DNA of 34,826 bases from the NCBI GenBank assembly GCA_026705345.1, contig JAPPAV010000132.1:1-34826 (forward strand). The letters run 5' to 3'. Each line of letters opens with the position of its first letter. Within the stretch, counting starts at the first letter, position 1. Positions 20,433 to 28,613 of this stretch are shown here, in pieces. The notes below the pieces were generated by a model. That model saw nothing but the letters and a program-made list of their open reading frames with translations. It searched no databases and had not been told where the DNA came from. Both the position numbers and the translations under genes were made by a program. The DNA comes from Gammaproteobacteria bacterium. GTDB lineage: Bacteria > Pseudomonadota > Gammaproteobacteria > Pseudomonadales > Azotimanducaceae.

Positions 20433-21227
20433 TCAGGCGAGCGCCAGCAGCGCGACACCCAGCGCCACACGGTAGACCACGAAGGGCGTCATGCCGACGC
20501 GTTCGATGAAGCGGATGAACATCGCGATGCAGGCGAAGGCGCTTGCGCCGGCAAGGACGAACCCCAAGCCCAGGTCCATCCAAGGTAGGGGTGTATCGCC
20601 CGGGGTGTCCATCGCCGTGTAGATCGTCGCCCCGACGATTGCCGGAATGGACAGCAGGAACGAGAACCGCGCGGCGGCGTGACGCGTCAGGCCCAGCGCC
20701 AGGGCGGCCGCGATGGTGATGCCGGATCTCGACGTGCCGGGAACCAGCGCAACGGCCTGGGCGAGGCCGATGAGCGTCGCTTGCAGGAAGCTTGGGATGG
20801 TGCCCTCGCCGCGGTGGCGGTCGGCAAGCCACAGTACGATGCCGAATGCGATCGTGGCTGCCGCGATGATGGTTGTCGACCTCAGGTGCGACTCGATGTG
20901 GGTCTTGAACAGAAACCCGACGACGACGATTGGAATGGTGGCGACGCCGACTTTCGCCAACAAATCAAGGTTGTCGTCCCATCGGCGGTGTATTGCCAAG
21001 GCCAGGCTGCTTTGCGCGAACCCCGCGAGGTCGCGACGGAAGTAAGAAGCTACCGCGACCACGGTACCGAGATGGACGGCCACATCGAACGCGAGCCCCT
21101 GGTCGGGCCAGTCCGTTAGTGCGGCGGGAAGAATCAGGTGCGCGGAACTCGAGACCGGCAGGAATTCGGTGATCCCCTGGACAAGCGCCAGGACGACGAT
21201 TTGCAGGAGGCCGACGGAGGTTTCCAC
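20433..21227 (-). CDS. uppP: Undecaprenyl-diphosphate phosphatase (BacA/UppP)
   Basis: The 264-residue integral membrane enzyme regenerates undecaprenyl phosphate, the lipid carrier for peptidoglycan and other envelope polymers. The first signature, QGITEFLPVSSSAHL near residues 18-32, and the second, PGTSRSGITIAAAL near 163-176, hold the catalytic Glu, Ser, Arg and the phosphate-binding loop. About eight hydrophobic segments are present. The length matches E. coli BacA (273). It stands alone on the minus strand between ssb and the LON-domain gene; its short upstream spacer (68 bp) must hold divergent promoters. Confidence 0.96.
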   Translation of the reverse strand: METSVGLLQIVVLALVQGITEFLPVSSSAHLILPAALTDWPDQGLAFDVAVHLGTVVAVASYFRRDLAGFAQSSLALAIHRRWDDNLDLLAKVGVATIPIVVVGFLFKTHIESHLRSTTIIAAATIAFGIVLWLADRHRGEGTIPSFLQATLIGLAQAVALVPGTSRSGITIAAALALGLTRHAAARFSFLLSIPAIVGATIYTAMDTPGDTPLPWMDLGLGFVLAGASAFACIAMFIRFIERVGMTPFVVYRVALGVALLALA

Positions 21228-21295
21228 GCCGGAAGTCTACGGGGGCGACGTCCCGTTGGGTATCGCAGCTCCCAATCTGGGGAGTCGGAGGTGAT

Positions 21296-21904
21296 ATGGT
21301 TGGCGCGATGCCTGTTCATCAAGAGATTCCGCTGTTTCCGCTGGGCCACGTGCTGTTCACCGGCGGTCGGCTACCGCTGCAGATTTTCGAACCCCGCTAC
21401 CTCGACCTGATCGGACGATGCATGAAAACGCAGACCGGTTTCGGCGTGGTCCTCATCCGGGAGGGTACGGAGACGTTCGGGGCCTCGGGTCGGCCGTCGG
21501 TGTTCAACATCGGCACCTACGCCCGTATCGTCGACTTCAGCCAACTCGACAACGGGCTCTTGGGCATTGTCTGCGTCGGCGGCGGCAAGTTCCGTATCGA
21601 GCGATCCTGGGAGGAGCCCGATCATCTGGTGATGGCCGAGGTGGAGTTTCTTGCCGAGGAGCCGTACAGCCAGTTGGGCGAGGAGTTCTCCTCGCTTGTC
21701 GATACGCTTCGCGTACTCGTCAAGCACCCGATGATCGAGAAACTCGATCTCGACGTCGACTACGATGATGCGCGGTCGGTTAGCTGGCGGTTGGCGGAGC
21801 TTCTACCGCTGGAAGCCGAGACCCGGCAAAGCCTGTTGCAGATGCAATCGCCCAGGGAACGTTTGGTCGAGATCCGCCGTCTGATCGCGAAGCTGAAGGG
21901 CTGA
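21296..21904 (+). CDS. LON substrate-binding domain protein
   Basis: The 202-residue protein is a stand-alone LON N-terminal domain without ATPase or protease modules. It begins HQEIPLFPLGHVLFTGGRLPLQIFEPRYLDLI, the typical PUA-like start, and has FNIGTYARIVDF, GLLGIVCVGGGKFRI and a helical C-terminal part with SVSWRLAELLPLEAETRQSLLQM. Such proteins are common in proteobacteria, and their role is not established. GGAGG lies 4 nt before ATG 21296; the second ATG at 21308 is an alternative. The gene opens the plus-strand run to nadD, whose start follows 7 bp after the stop. Confidence 0.9.
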   Translation: MVGAMPVHQEIPLFPLGHVLFTGGRLPLQIFEPRYLDLIGRCMKTQTGFGVVLIREGTETFGASGRPSVFNIGTYARIVDFSQLDNGLLGIVCVGGGKFRIERSWEEPDHLVMAEVEFLAEEPYSQLGEEFSSLVDTLRVLVKHPMIEKLDLDVDYDDARSVSWRLAELLPLEAETRQSLLQMQSPRERLVEIRRLIAKLKG

Positions 21905-21911
21905 AGGCGGT

Positions 21912-22577
21912 GTGAAGGCGATTCTCGGCGGCACGTTCGACCCCGTCCATCTCGGCCATCTCCATGCCGCTCGTCGTGCGCGGCTGGCCCTCGGGATTCC
22001 GCACGTTACGCTCTTGCTGGCGGCGCGCCCCGTCCATCGGGCCGCACCACTGGCGGGTATTCGTGACAGATGGCGAATGTTGCGTCTCGCGACGCGACAA
22101 GAGGCGGGGCTGCTCGCGTCCGACCTCGAGGTCGGACGGCCCGGTCCGTCGTATACGGTCGACTCGCTCGGCGACCTCCACGGCGGCGAGCCATTGGTCT
22201 GGTTGATCGGCCGTGATGCGCTAGCGGACGTCCCGTCTTGGCATCGCGCGGACCGATTGGCTTCGCTGTGTCACTTCGTGGTGCTGGACCGGCCCGGCGT
22301 CGGCGCTTGCGAGCCGTTCGTTCCTCGGGGTTTCGAGAGGGTCCACGACTTAGCGCGCCTCGACGAGCGGCCGAGCGGTGGTCTGTATTGCCTGCCCAAC
22401 GCCATGCTCAGCATTTCCGCCAGCCAAGTGCGCCGGATGATCGCCCAAGGCGGCGATGCGAGCGCGTTGCTACCGTGCGATGTGTGGACATATATTTGGG
22501 AGCAGGGTCTTTACAAGCCTGGGGAGTCGAAGGTAGGCGGGAGCAGCCTTGAGGAGCGATGCCGTCGAGACCAGTGA
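21912..22577 (+). CDS. nadD: Nicotinate-nucleotide adenylyltransferase
   Basis: The 221-residue enzyme adenylates nicotinate mononucleotide in NAD synthesis. The nucleotidyltransferase motif GGTFDPVHLGHLHAAR lies at residues 6-21, and the second signature ISASQVRRMI near 174-183 closes the active site. GPSYTVDSL and WLIGRDAL also fit the family. GTG 21912 is the start. The C-terminal 15-20 residues overlap the beginning of rsfS. The pair nadD-rsfS is widely conserved. Confidence 0.96.
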   Translation: MKAILGGTFDPVHLGHLHAARRARLALGIPHVTLLLAARPVHRAAPLAGIRDRWRMLRLATRQEAGLLASDLEVGRPGPSYTVDSLGDLHGGEPLVWLIGRDALADVPSWHRADRLASLCHFVVLDRPGVGACEPFVPRGFERVHDLARLDERPSGGLYCLPNAMLSISASQVRRMIAQGGDASALLPCDVWTYIWEQGLYKPGESKVGGSSLEERCRRDQ

Positions 22578-22977
22578 ATTGAACGACGCGGCGAGGCGTT
22601 TGGGGGCGCTTGTGATGGCAGCGGTTGACGACCGCAAGGGCGTCGATCCGGTGGCGCTCGACGTGTCCAAGCTGACCGAGTTGACCGACACGATGGTGAT
22701 CGTAACGGGAACGTCTAACCGCCACGTCAAGGCGATTGTCGACAACGTCCTACTGGCCGCGAAACGTAGTGGCAGCGAAGTCCTTGGCACGGAAGGTCGT
22801 GAACAGAACGACTGGGTCCTGATCGATCTTGCCGACGTGGTCGTCCACGTGATGAGCACCGAGGCGCGCCGCTTCTACGACTTGGAACGCCTTTGGGAGC
22901 AGCCGGAACGGGCGTTCGGGCAGGCGTCCGCCTCCAATGCGGGTGCGTCCGCCCAAGACGGACCGTTCTGCCGTTGA
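22549..22977 (+). CDS. rsfS: Ribosomal silencing factor RsfS
   Basis: The 142-residue protein belongs to the RsfS/DUF143 family, which binds uL14 and blocks subunit joining in starvation. It has the core KLTELTDTMVIVTGTSNRHV, the VLGTEGREQNDWVLIDLADVVVHVMS segment and ARRFYDLERLW, all diagnostic. The start is a rare TTG at 22549 preceded by GGCGGGAGC; TTG 22579 is possible and would remove the overlap with nadD. The C-terminal 30 residues are variable. The stop overlaps the rlmH start as TTGA. Confidence 0.93.
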   Translation: MRSDAVETSELNDAARRLGALVMAAVDDRKGVDPVALDVSKLTELTDTMVIVTGTSNRHVKAIVDNVLLAAKRSGSEVLGTEGREQNDWVLIDLADVVVHVMSTEARRFYDLERLWEQPERAFGQASASNAGASAQDGPFCR

Positions 22978-23405
22978 AGCTCAGAGTCCTCACCGTTGGA
23001 AGGGCGCCAGGATGGATCGACGAAGGGTTTGCCGAGTACGCCCACCGACTGTCATTGGAGAGGCTCGAACTGGTTGTCGTGCCGGTGCGGCGTGGACAAA
23101 CCACCGAACAGCGTTTGCTCGGCGCCGTGCGGGAACGAGAGGTAGTCGTGGTTTTGGACCGGCGCGGGACGGCCATCTCGAGCGAAGACTTGGCGGCACT
23201 CATGGCCGGTTGGCGCATGCAAGGTCGCGACGTCGCATTTCTTGTCGGTGGGGTCGAGGGATTGGGCTCCCGCGCCCGGCAACGAGCGGAACACGTGCTG
23301 TCGTTGTCCAAACTGACATTTCCCCACCTCCTGGTGCGGGTCGTGCTTGCCGAACAGTTGTATCGCGCCGCCATGATCCTTGGTAACCACCCGTATCACC
23401 GATGA
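22974..23405 (+). CDS. rlmH: 23S rRNA pseudouridine-1915 N3-methyltransferase
   Basis: RlmH is a SPOUT methyltransferase that modifies pseudouridine 1915 of 23S rRNA in the assembled ribosome. The knot region is intact: RDVAFLVGGVEGLG (SAM-binding), then LSLSKLTFPHLLVRVVLAEQLYRA and the C-terminal NHPYHR. I start it at TTG 22974, overlapping the rsfS stop, because the protein then begins LKLRVLTVGRAPGW, like the family. It is 143 residues against about 155 in E. coli; the missing dozen lie in the variable region after residue 45. The end overlaps no functional element of mrdA, which begins at 23434. Confidence 0.95.
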   Translation: MKLRVLTVGRAPGWIDEGFAEYAHRLSLERLELVVVPVRRGQTTEQRLLGAVREREVVVVLDRRGTAISSEDLAALMAGWRMQGRDVAFLVGGVEGLGSRARQRAEHVLSLSKLTFPHLLVRVVLAEQLYRAAMILGNHPYHR

Positions 23406-23433
23406 ACAAGGCCCAAACCAAGGCGCAGATTCG

Positions 23434-25425
23434 ATGAGGCGGACCATTCCCGGTTGGCACGCTGCCAAGGGCATCTTCGATCGCGACCGCGCCCGACAAC
23501 AAGCACAACTGAAAGACGTCGACCAGGAACGACGCGACTTCGCATCGCGCACCCTGGTGGTGTTTTTCGTCGTAGCCGTGATGTGTTGCGTCCTGACCGC
23601 CCGCATGGTGTGGCTCACGGTGTTCAAGCACGACGAGTACCGCACGATCTCGGAGGACAACCGAATCCAAATGTTCGGTGTGCCGCCGCCGCGGGGTCGA
23701 ATCTACGACCGGGCGGGCAACCTTTTGGCCGACAACGTGCCCGTGTTCTCGATCTTCGTTATCCCGGAACTGACGGACGACGTGGACGCCACGTTGTCGG
23801 AGATCGCGGCGTTGGTCGAGCTATCCGATCGAGAGATCGATGCCTTCCATACCTTGGCGAGCGAGAGCTTTCCCCACTCGCCGATACGGGTTAAGCCTCA
23901 CATTTCTCCCGAGGAGCGCGCCGTTATCGAGGTCAACCGTCACAGCCTAAGCGGTGTCCAGGTGAAACCGGACACCGTTCGACACTATCCCTACGGCGAG
24001 GTCATGGCCCACGCCGTCGGGTCCGTGCGGCGCAAGACCGCGGAGGACATTCGGCGGCTGGACCGGCGGCGCTACAGCCGCACCCAGTTCGTTGGGAGAC
24101 GTGGCGTGGAGGCTTTCTACGAGCATTCGCTGCACGGCGAACCGGGCTCGCGACAGGTCGAGGTCGACGCCCACGGTCGGGAGCAACGCGAACTGGACCG
24201 GAATCCGCCGATTCCGGGTCGGAACCTCACCTTGCATCTTGACGCGTCGCTGCAGGTCGCGGCTGCCAACGCCCTTGGCGAACGGCGCGGTGCGGTGGTG
24301 GCCATTGATCCGCGATCGGGCGGAATCCTCGCCATGGCGAGCGAGCCCGGCTACGACCCCAACCTGTTCGTCACCGGCATGGATCCGGCGGTCTACGACG
24401 CGTTGGCCGACTCGCCGATGAAGCCCCTGTTCAACCGGGCGACGAACGGGCGCTACGCGCCGGGCTCCACCTTCAAGCCCATCGTCGGCCTGGCCGCGTT
24501 GGCAGCCGGGGTGACGGACTGGGAACGCACCATCGTGGACAGCGATGGGACATACCGGCTACCAAACGGCAACAGGCGGTATCGGGATTGGACTTGGACC
24601 AAGAACAACGGCGGCGGCCAAGGGGTGATCGACCTGGACCGTGCCATTTACCGATCCTCGAACATCTACTTCTACGAACTGGGTTCCAGGTTGCCGGTGG
24701 ATGTGATTCCGCGCTTCGCGGAACAGTTCGGCTATGGCCACGCCTTGTCCATCGATGTTGCGGGCGCCTCCCCGGGTCTGTTGCCCGACAGCGAATGGAA
24801 AATGGGGGCACGGGGCGAGGGTTGGTACCCGGGCGACAACCTGAATTTGGCGGTTGGCCAGGGTGATCTGCTCGCCACGCCGCTGCAACTGGCAACGGTC
24901 GCCGCGATCATCGCGAACCGGGGGAACGTCGTGCGGCCCCGGATGTTGGTGGACGGAGATGACCTTGCCGAGTTCAAGGACGCCGAGGAACGGAGCGCAG
25001 TTGCGGGTCCCACACCGGACGACTGGCAGAGAATGGTTGCAGCCATGGAAGCCGTCGTCCACCGGGGAGAACAGGGCTATCAGCAGAACGGGACCGCATG
25101 GGCCCATATCGGCTTGGACATTGGCTACCGGATGGCGGGCAAATCCGGAACGGCCCAGGTCGTGGGAATCGCGCAGGGCGAGGAATACGACGAAGAGGAA
25201 CTCGACGAATACAGCCGCAAGCACGCGTGGTTCATCGCCTTCGCGCCGGTGGACGAACCCCGGATTGCCGTCTGCGTGCTCGTTGAGAACGGCGGAAGCG
25301 GCAGTTCCGTGGCCGGACCGGTGGCCCGAGAGGTCCTCGACCACTACCTGTTGCCGAAGCTGGCCGCAGCGCCTTCCACGTCCACGGCGCTCGCGAACGA
25401 GTCGGGTCGGGTACCGGGAACCTGA
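23434..25425 (+). CDS. mrdA: Penicillin-binding protein 2 (elongasome transpeptidase)
   Basis: The 663-residue protein is the monofunctional transpeptidase that cross-links side-wall peptidoglycan together with RodA. A cytoplasmic N-terminus precedes one membrane helix near 40-62, then the pedestal domain (RGRIYDRAGNLLADNVPVFS), then the transpeptidase domain with STFK at 345-348 (nucleophile Ser345), SSN at 408-410 and KSGT from 570. I chose ATG 23434, which gives an N-terminus MRRTIPGWHAAK; an open frame extends to 23380. A zinc-site-like histidine arrangement was not checked. It is followed by rodA after 1 bp, the usual pair. Confidence 0.97.
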   Translation: MRRTIPGWHAAKGIFDRDRARQQAQLKDVDQERRDFASRTLVVFFVVAVMCCVLTARMVWLTVFKHDEYRTISEDNRIQMFGVPPPRGRIYDRAGNLLADNVPVFSIFVIPELTDDVDATLSEIAALVELSDREIDAFHTLASESFPHSPIRVKPHISPEERAVIEVNRHSLSGVQVKPDTVRHYPYGEVMAHAVGSVRRKTAEDIRRLDRRRYSRTQFVGRRGVEAFYEHSLHGEPGSRQVEVDAHGREQRELDRNPPIPGRNLTLHLDASLQVAAANALGERRGAVVAIDPRSGGILAMASEPGYDPNLFVTGMDPAVYDALADSPMKPLFNRATNGRYAPGSTFKPIVGLAALAAGVTDWERTIVDSDGTYRLPNGNRRYRDWTWTKNNGGGQGVIDLDRAIYRSSNIYFYELGSRLPVDVIPRFAEQFGYGHALSIDVAGASPGLLPDSEWKMGARGEGWYPGDNLNLAVGQGDLLATPLQLATVAAIIANRGNVVRPRMLVDGDDLAEFKDAEERSAVAGPTPDDWQRMVAAMEAVVHRGEQGYQQNGTAWAHIGLDIGYRMAGKSGTAQVVGIAQGEEYDEEELDEYSRKHAWFIAFAPVDEPRIAVCVLVENGGSGSSVAGPVAREVLDHYLLPKLAAAPSTSTALANESGRVPGT

Positions 25426-25426
25426 C

Positions 25427-26548
25427 GTGCCTTCCGACTATACCCGCACGCTTCCCCTCGGCGGCGCTTCGACTCGGGCGCTGGTACGACTACATCTCGA
25501 CCCCTGGCTGCTGCTGGGGCTCGGCGCGATCGTGGCTTTCGGCCTGTTGGTTCTCTACAGCGCATCGCACCGGGACCTCGAGACGCTTGCCAACCAGGCA
25601 TTGCGCATCGGCGTCGGGTTCGCGGTCATGTTCGTCGCCGCGCAACTGAATCCCCGGCTCTACCTGCGCTGGGCACCGGGTCTCTACATCCTGGGCATCG
25701 TGCTGTTGATCGCGGTCTTGCTTTTCGGCACCACGGTGAAGGGCTCCCAACGTTGGCTGGACTTGCCGGGCCTGCCGAGCTTCCAGCCCTCCGAGTTGAT
25801 GAAACTGGCGGTCCCGCTTGCGATCGCGTGGTACTTCCATGCCCGGCCACTGCCGCCGCGCATCCGGCATGTGCTGGCGGCTTTGGCGCTCTGCGCCCTG
25901 CCGACCGCCCTGATCGTCCCGCAACCGGACCTGGGTACCGGGCTGATGGTCGCGGCAGGAGGCGTCGCGGTCATCCTAATGTCGGGAATCCGGTGGCGTC
26001 TGGTCGCTGCCCTGACATCGCTGGTTGTGCTTGCATCGCCGGCGCTTTGGTTCGTCATGAAGCCCCACCAAAAGGGGCGGGTGCTGACGTTTCTCGATCC
26101 GGGGCGACAACCCCAGGACGCCGGGTGGAACATTACTCAATCGAAAGCCGCGATTGGTTCGGGAGGGTTCTCCGGCAAGGATCTCTTCAATGGCACGCAG
26201 AGCCAACTCGACTTCCTGCCAGAGAGCCAAACGGACTTCATCATCGCCGTGATCGGCGAAGAACTGGGGTTGGTGGGAATAACCCTGCTACTGGTTCTCT
26301 ACCTGCTGGTGGTCGCGCGAGCGTTGCTGATGGCAACCGGCGCCCAGGATACCTTCGGTCGACTGGCAGCGGGTGGCCTGACCCTGGTGTTCTTCGCCTA
26401 TGTATTCGTCAACGTCGGCATGGTATCGGGACTTCTGCCCGTGGTCGGCGTGCCCCTGCCCCTGGTGAGCTACGGCGGCACGTCCGCGGTAACGCTGCTG
26501 CTCGGATTCGGCATCGTCATGTCCATCTTTGGACGCGGGACCCGCTAG
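25427..26548 (+). CDS. rodA: Peptidoglycan glycosyltransferase RodA (SEDS)
   Basis: The 373-residue SEDS protein polymerises lipid II in side-wall synthesis as partner of PBP2. About ten membrane helices are visible. The family signatures are GSQRWLDLP, FQPSELMKL, QPDLGTGLMV, FLPESQTDFIIAVIGEELG and, near the C-terminus, LVSYGGTSAVTLLLGFGIVMSI. GTG 25427, one base after the mrdA stop, is the start; the long frame extending to 24854 is only an out-of-frame shadow within mrdA. The length matches E. coli RodA (370). Confidence 0.97.
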   Translation: MPSDYTRTLPLGGASTRALVRLHLDPWLLLGLGAIVAFGLLVLYSASHRDLETLANQALRIGVGFAVMFVAAQLNPRLYLRWAPGLYILGIVLLIAVLLFGTTVKGSQRWLDLPGLPSFQPSELMKLAVPLAIAWYFHARPLPPRIRHVLAALALCALPTALIVPQPDLGTGLMVAAGGVAVILMSGIRWRLVAALTSLVVLASPALWFVMKPHQKGRVLTFLDPGRQPQDAGWNITQSKAAIGSGGFSGKDLFNGTQSQLDFLPESQTDFIIAVIGEELGLVGITLLLVLYLLVVARALLMATGAQDTFGRLAAGGLTLVFFAYVFVNVGMVSGLLPVVGVPLPLVSYGGTSAVTLLLGFGIVMSIFGRGTR

Positions 26549-26629
26549 CTACCCGCGTACCTGGATTCACCACGGCGGCGTCTGTTGAAGTAGACTAGTA
26601 GGAAGCACTGGTTAGGAGGACCTCGATAG

Positions 26630-27658
26630 GTGCTGCCGGCAATGGATACGTCCGGAACTCATCCCCTTGCTTTCCTTGCGATTCTCGTTGGGGTTCTCGT
26701 GTTCGCCGCCGAGTCGGGAAGGAGCGACTACTCGACCCGGGCAGAAGTCGTTGACTACGTCAAGGAACTCGTCGCCGAACATGCCTTCGACCGGGAGTGG
26801 CTCCTCGACGTGTTCGAGGGTGCCGAAAAGAGCGACGAGGTTATCGGAAAGATCGACGCGCCGGCGGAGAAGAAGCTCGCCTGGCACGAATACCGGCGGA
26901 TATTCCTCACGGAACAACGCATCGATGGGGGCGTTGAGTTTATTAGAACCCACCGGAACGCTCTCGATGCCGCTACCGACACCTACGGCGTGCCGGTCGA
27001 AATGATCGCCGCCATTATCGGCGTGGAAACCTTCTACGGTCGGTATCTCGGCAGTCACCGCGTCATCGACTCCCTGGCGACCTTGGCCTTCGACTACCCG
27101 CGTAGGTCCGAGTTCTTCAAGGCCGAGTTGACGCAGTTCCTGCTGCTCGTCCGCGAGGAGGAAAAGGATCCCTTCGAGCCCATGGGATCGTACGCGGGTG
27201 CCATGGGATACGGACAGTTCATCTCTTCGAGCTACCGAAACTACGCGGTGGACTTCGACGGTGATGGCCTGCGTGACATCTGGACGAACAAGACAGACGC
27301 CATCGGCAGCGTCGCCAACTACTTCGCGCGGCACGGTTGGAAGGGTGAGGTGCCGCCGGCCGTCCGGGTCGAAATTCGCGACGATCGGGTGCTCGAGCTT
27401 GCCGACGACGCCGGTTTGGAACTTGCGCATACCGTGGGCGACTTGCGCAAGCGGGGCGCCGTCGTGCCGAACTCGATCGGAGACGCGGAAAAAGCCGCGT
27501 TGTTCACGATGGAATTGGCCCAAGGAAAGGAGTATTGGCTGGCGCGGCACGATTTCTACGTGATCACCCGCTACAACCGAAGCGCCCTCTACGCCCTCGC
27601 CGTGCTGCAGTTGAGCGACGCAATCCGGTCTGCCCTTGAGAATGGGCAGCACGAGTGA
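26630..27658 (+). CDS. mltB: Membrane-bound lytic murein transglycosylase B
   Basis: The 342-residue lytic transglycosylase cleaves glycan strands in the periplasm. A hydrophobic N-terminal signal (LAFLAILVGVLVFAAES) lacks a lipobox cysteine, so it is predicted to be soluble or signal-anchored, unlike the E. coli lipoprotein. The catalytic Glu is residue 133 in GVETFYGRYLGSHRVIDSL. MGYGQFISSSYRNYAVDFDGDG and GSVANYFARHGW are family signatures. GTG 26630 sits 10 nt after AGGAGG; ATG 26642 is an alternative. It lies 81 bp after rodA, and the stop overlaps rlpA as GTGA. Confidence 0.95.
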   Translation: MLPAMDTSGTHPLAFLAILVGVLVFAAESGRSDYSTRAEVVDYVKELVAEHAFDREWLLDVFEGAEKSDEVIGKIDAPAEKKLAWHEYRRIFLTEQRIDGGVEFIRTHRNALDAATDTYGVPVEMIAAIIGVETFYGRYLGSHRVIDSLATLAFDYPRRSEFFKAELTQFLLLVREEEKDPFEPMGSYAGAMGYGQFISSSYRNYAVDFDGDGLRDIWTNKTDAIGSVANYFARHGWKGEVPPAVRVEIRDDRVLELADDAGLELAHTVGDLRKRGAVVPNSIGDAEKAALFTMELAQGKEYWLARHDFYVITRYNRSALYALAVLQLSDAIRSALENGQHE

Positions 27659-28554
27659 CGGTCGGCGCGGCTACGGTCAGGCGCCTGCTTTGCGGTGTGG
27701 CGAGCGTGGCTGTGTTCATCGGCGGATGCGCCACCGCCCCAACGAAACCGCCTGTAGAGACGAAACCCCAGGTGGTCGCCGATGCCCCGGCCATCGTCAA
27801 GGACTCCGCTCCCGCCGCACCGCCGCCGCACCTGGCCAGGTTGCCCGATCCGGTGGTCCGGAACGACCCCAAGAGCCGGCGTGGCAATAACCCGTACGTC
27901 GTCTTCGGCAAGCACTACCAGGTCATGGACACGGCGGCGGGCTACGACCAGGTCGGTCAGGCGTCCTGGTACGGCACCAAGTTCCACGGGCGGACCACGT
28001 CGAGCGGGGAACCCTACGACATGTACGAATTGACCGCGGCGCACCGCAGCTTGCCGATACCCACCTATGTACGCGTTACCAACTTGCAGAACGGCAAGCG
28101 TTCGATCGTCCGGGTCAATGACCGCGGGCCTTTCCACCCGAACCGCATCATCGACCTTTCCTTTGCCGCGGCCGTGAAGCTTGGGTTCGAACGAAGGGGC
28201 ACGGCGCGGGTTAGGGTGGAGTCGTTGGCGGCCACGTCCGCGGTTGGCGATGACGGCTCGTCGCGAGGTGCGCGGTTCTTCGTGGATACCGGTATCTACG
28301 CGAATGCGCGTGGCGCGCGTGGCGCGCGCGACGAAGTCATTGCCTTGACGGCGAGGAATGCCTTCGTGGTGCGCTTGGAGGACACCTTCGTCGTACGGAT
28401 CGGACCATTGTCCACCTTCGAAGCCGCGGAGCGTCTGCAGTCGTTCCTCGTCTTCGCGGATCGACCGAGGCCGGTCATTCTTACCGACACGGTGTCCTCG
28501 GAGGGATACCGGGGTACTTCTCCGGTTGCCCATTCGGCCACGGCAACGCCGTGA
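27655..28554 (+). CDS. rlpA: Septal-ring-type lytic transglycosylase RlpA, lipoprotein
   Basis: The 299-residue protein has a lipoprotein signal ending VFIGGC, a proline-rich linker, and a double-psi beta-barrel domain at about 100-180: ASWYGTKFHGRTTSSGEPYDM, TAAHRSLP with His130, and VNDRGPFH with Asp156. The last two are the active-site residues known from the P. aeruginosa enzyme, which cleaves glycans lacking stem peptides. The C-terminal part (about 215-285) looks like a weak SPOR domain (VVRIGPLSTFEAAERLQSFL). A short GARGAR repeat precedes it. GTG 27655 overlaps the mltB stop, so the two are coupled. Confidence 0.94.
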   Translation: MTVGAATVRRLLCGVASVAVFIGGCATAPTKPPVETKPQVVADAPAIVKDSAPAAPPPHLARLPDPVVRNDPKSRRGNNPYVVFGKHYQVMDTAAGYDQVGQASWYGTKFHGRTTSSGEPYDMYELTAAHRSLPIPTYVRVTNLQNGKRSIVRVNDRGPFHPNRIIDLSFAAAVKLGFERRGTARVRVESLAATSAVGDDGSSRGARFFVDTGIYANARGARGARDEVIALTARNAFVVRLEDTFVVRIGPLSTFEAAERLQSFLVFADRPRPVILTDTVSSEGYRGTSPVAHSATATP

Positions 28555-28613
28555 AGGCGTCTGTGTGGGCAGTTGAAATCAGCTACTAGGAACCGCCGGT
28601 ACAGGAGTAAGCC

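Noticed and set aside
24854-25426. N-terminal extension of RodA by about 190 residues
   Set aside because: The extra part lies in a shadow frame within mrdA; GTG 25427 fits the family start and the 1-bp spacing.
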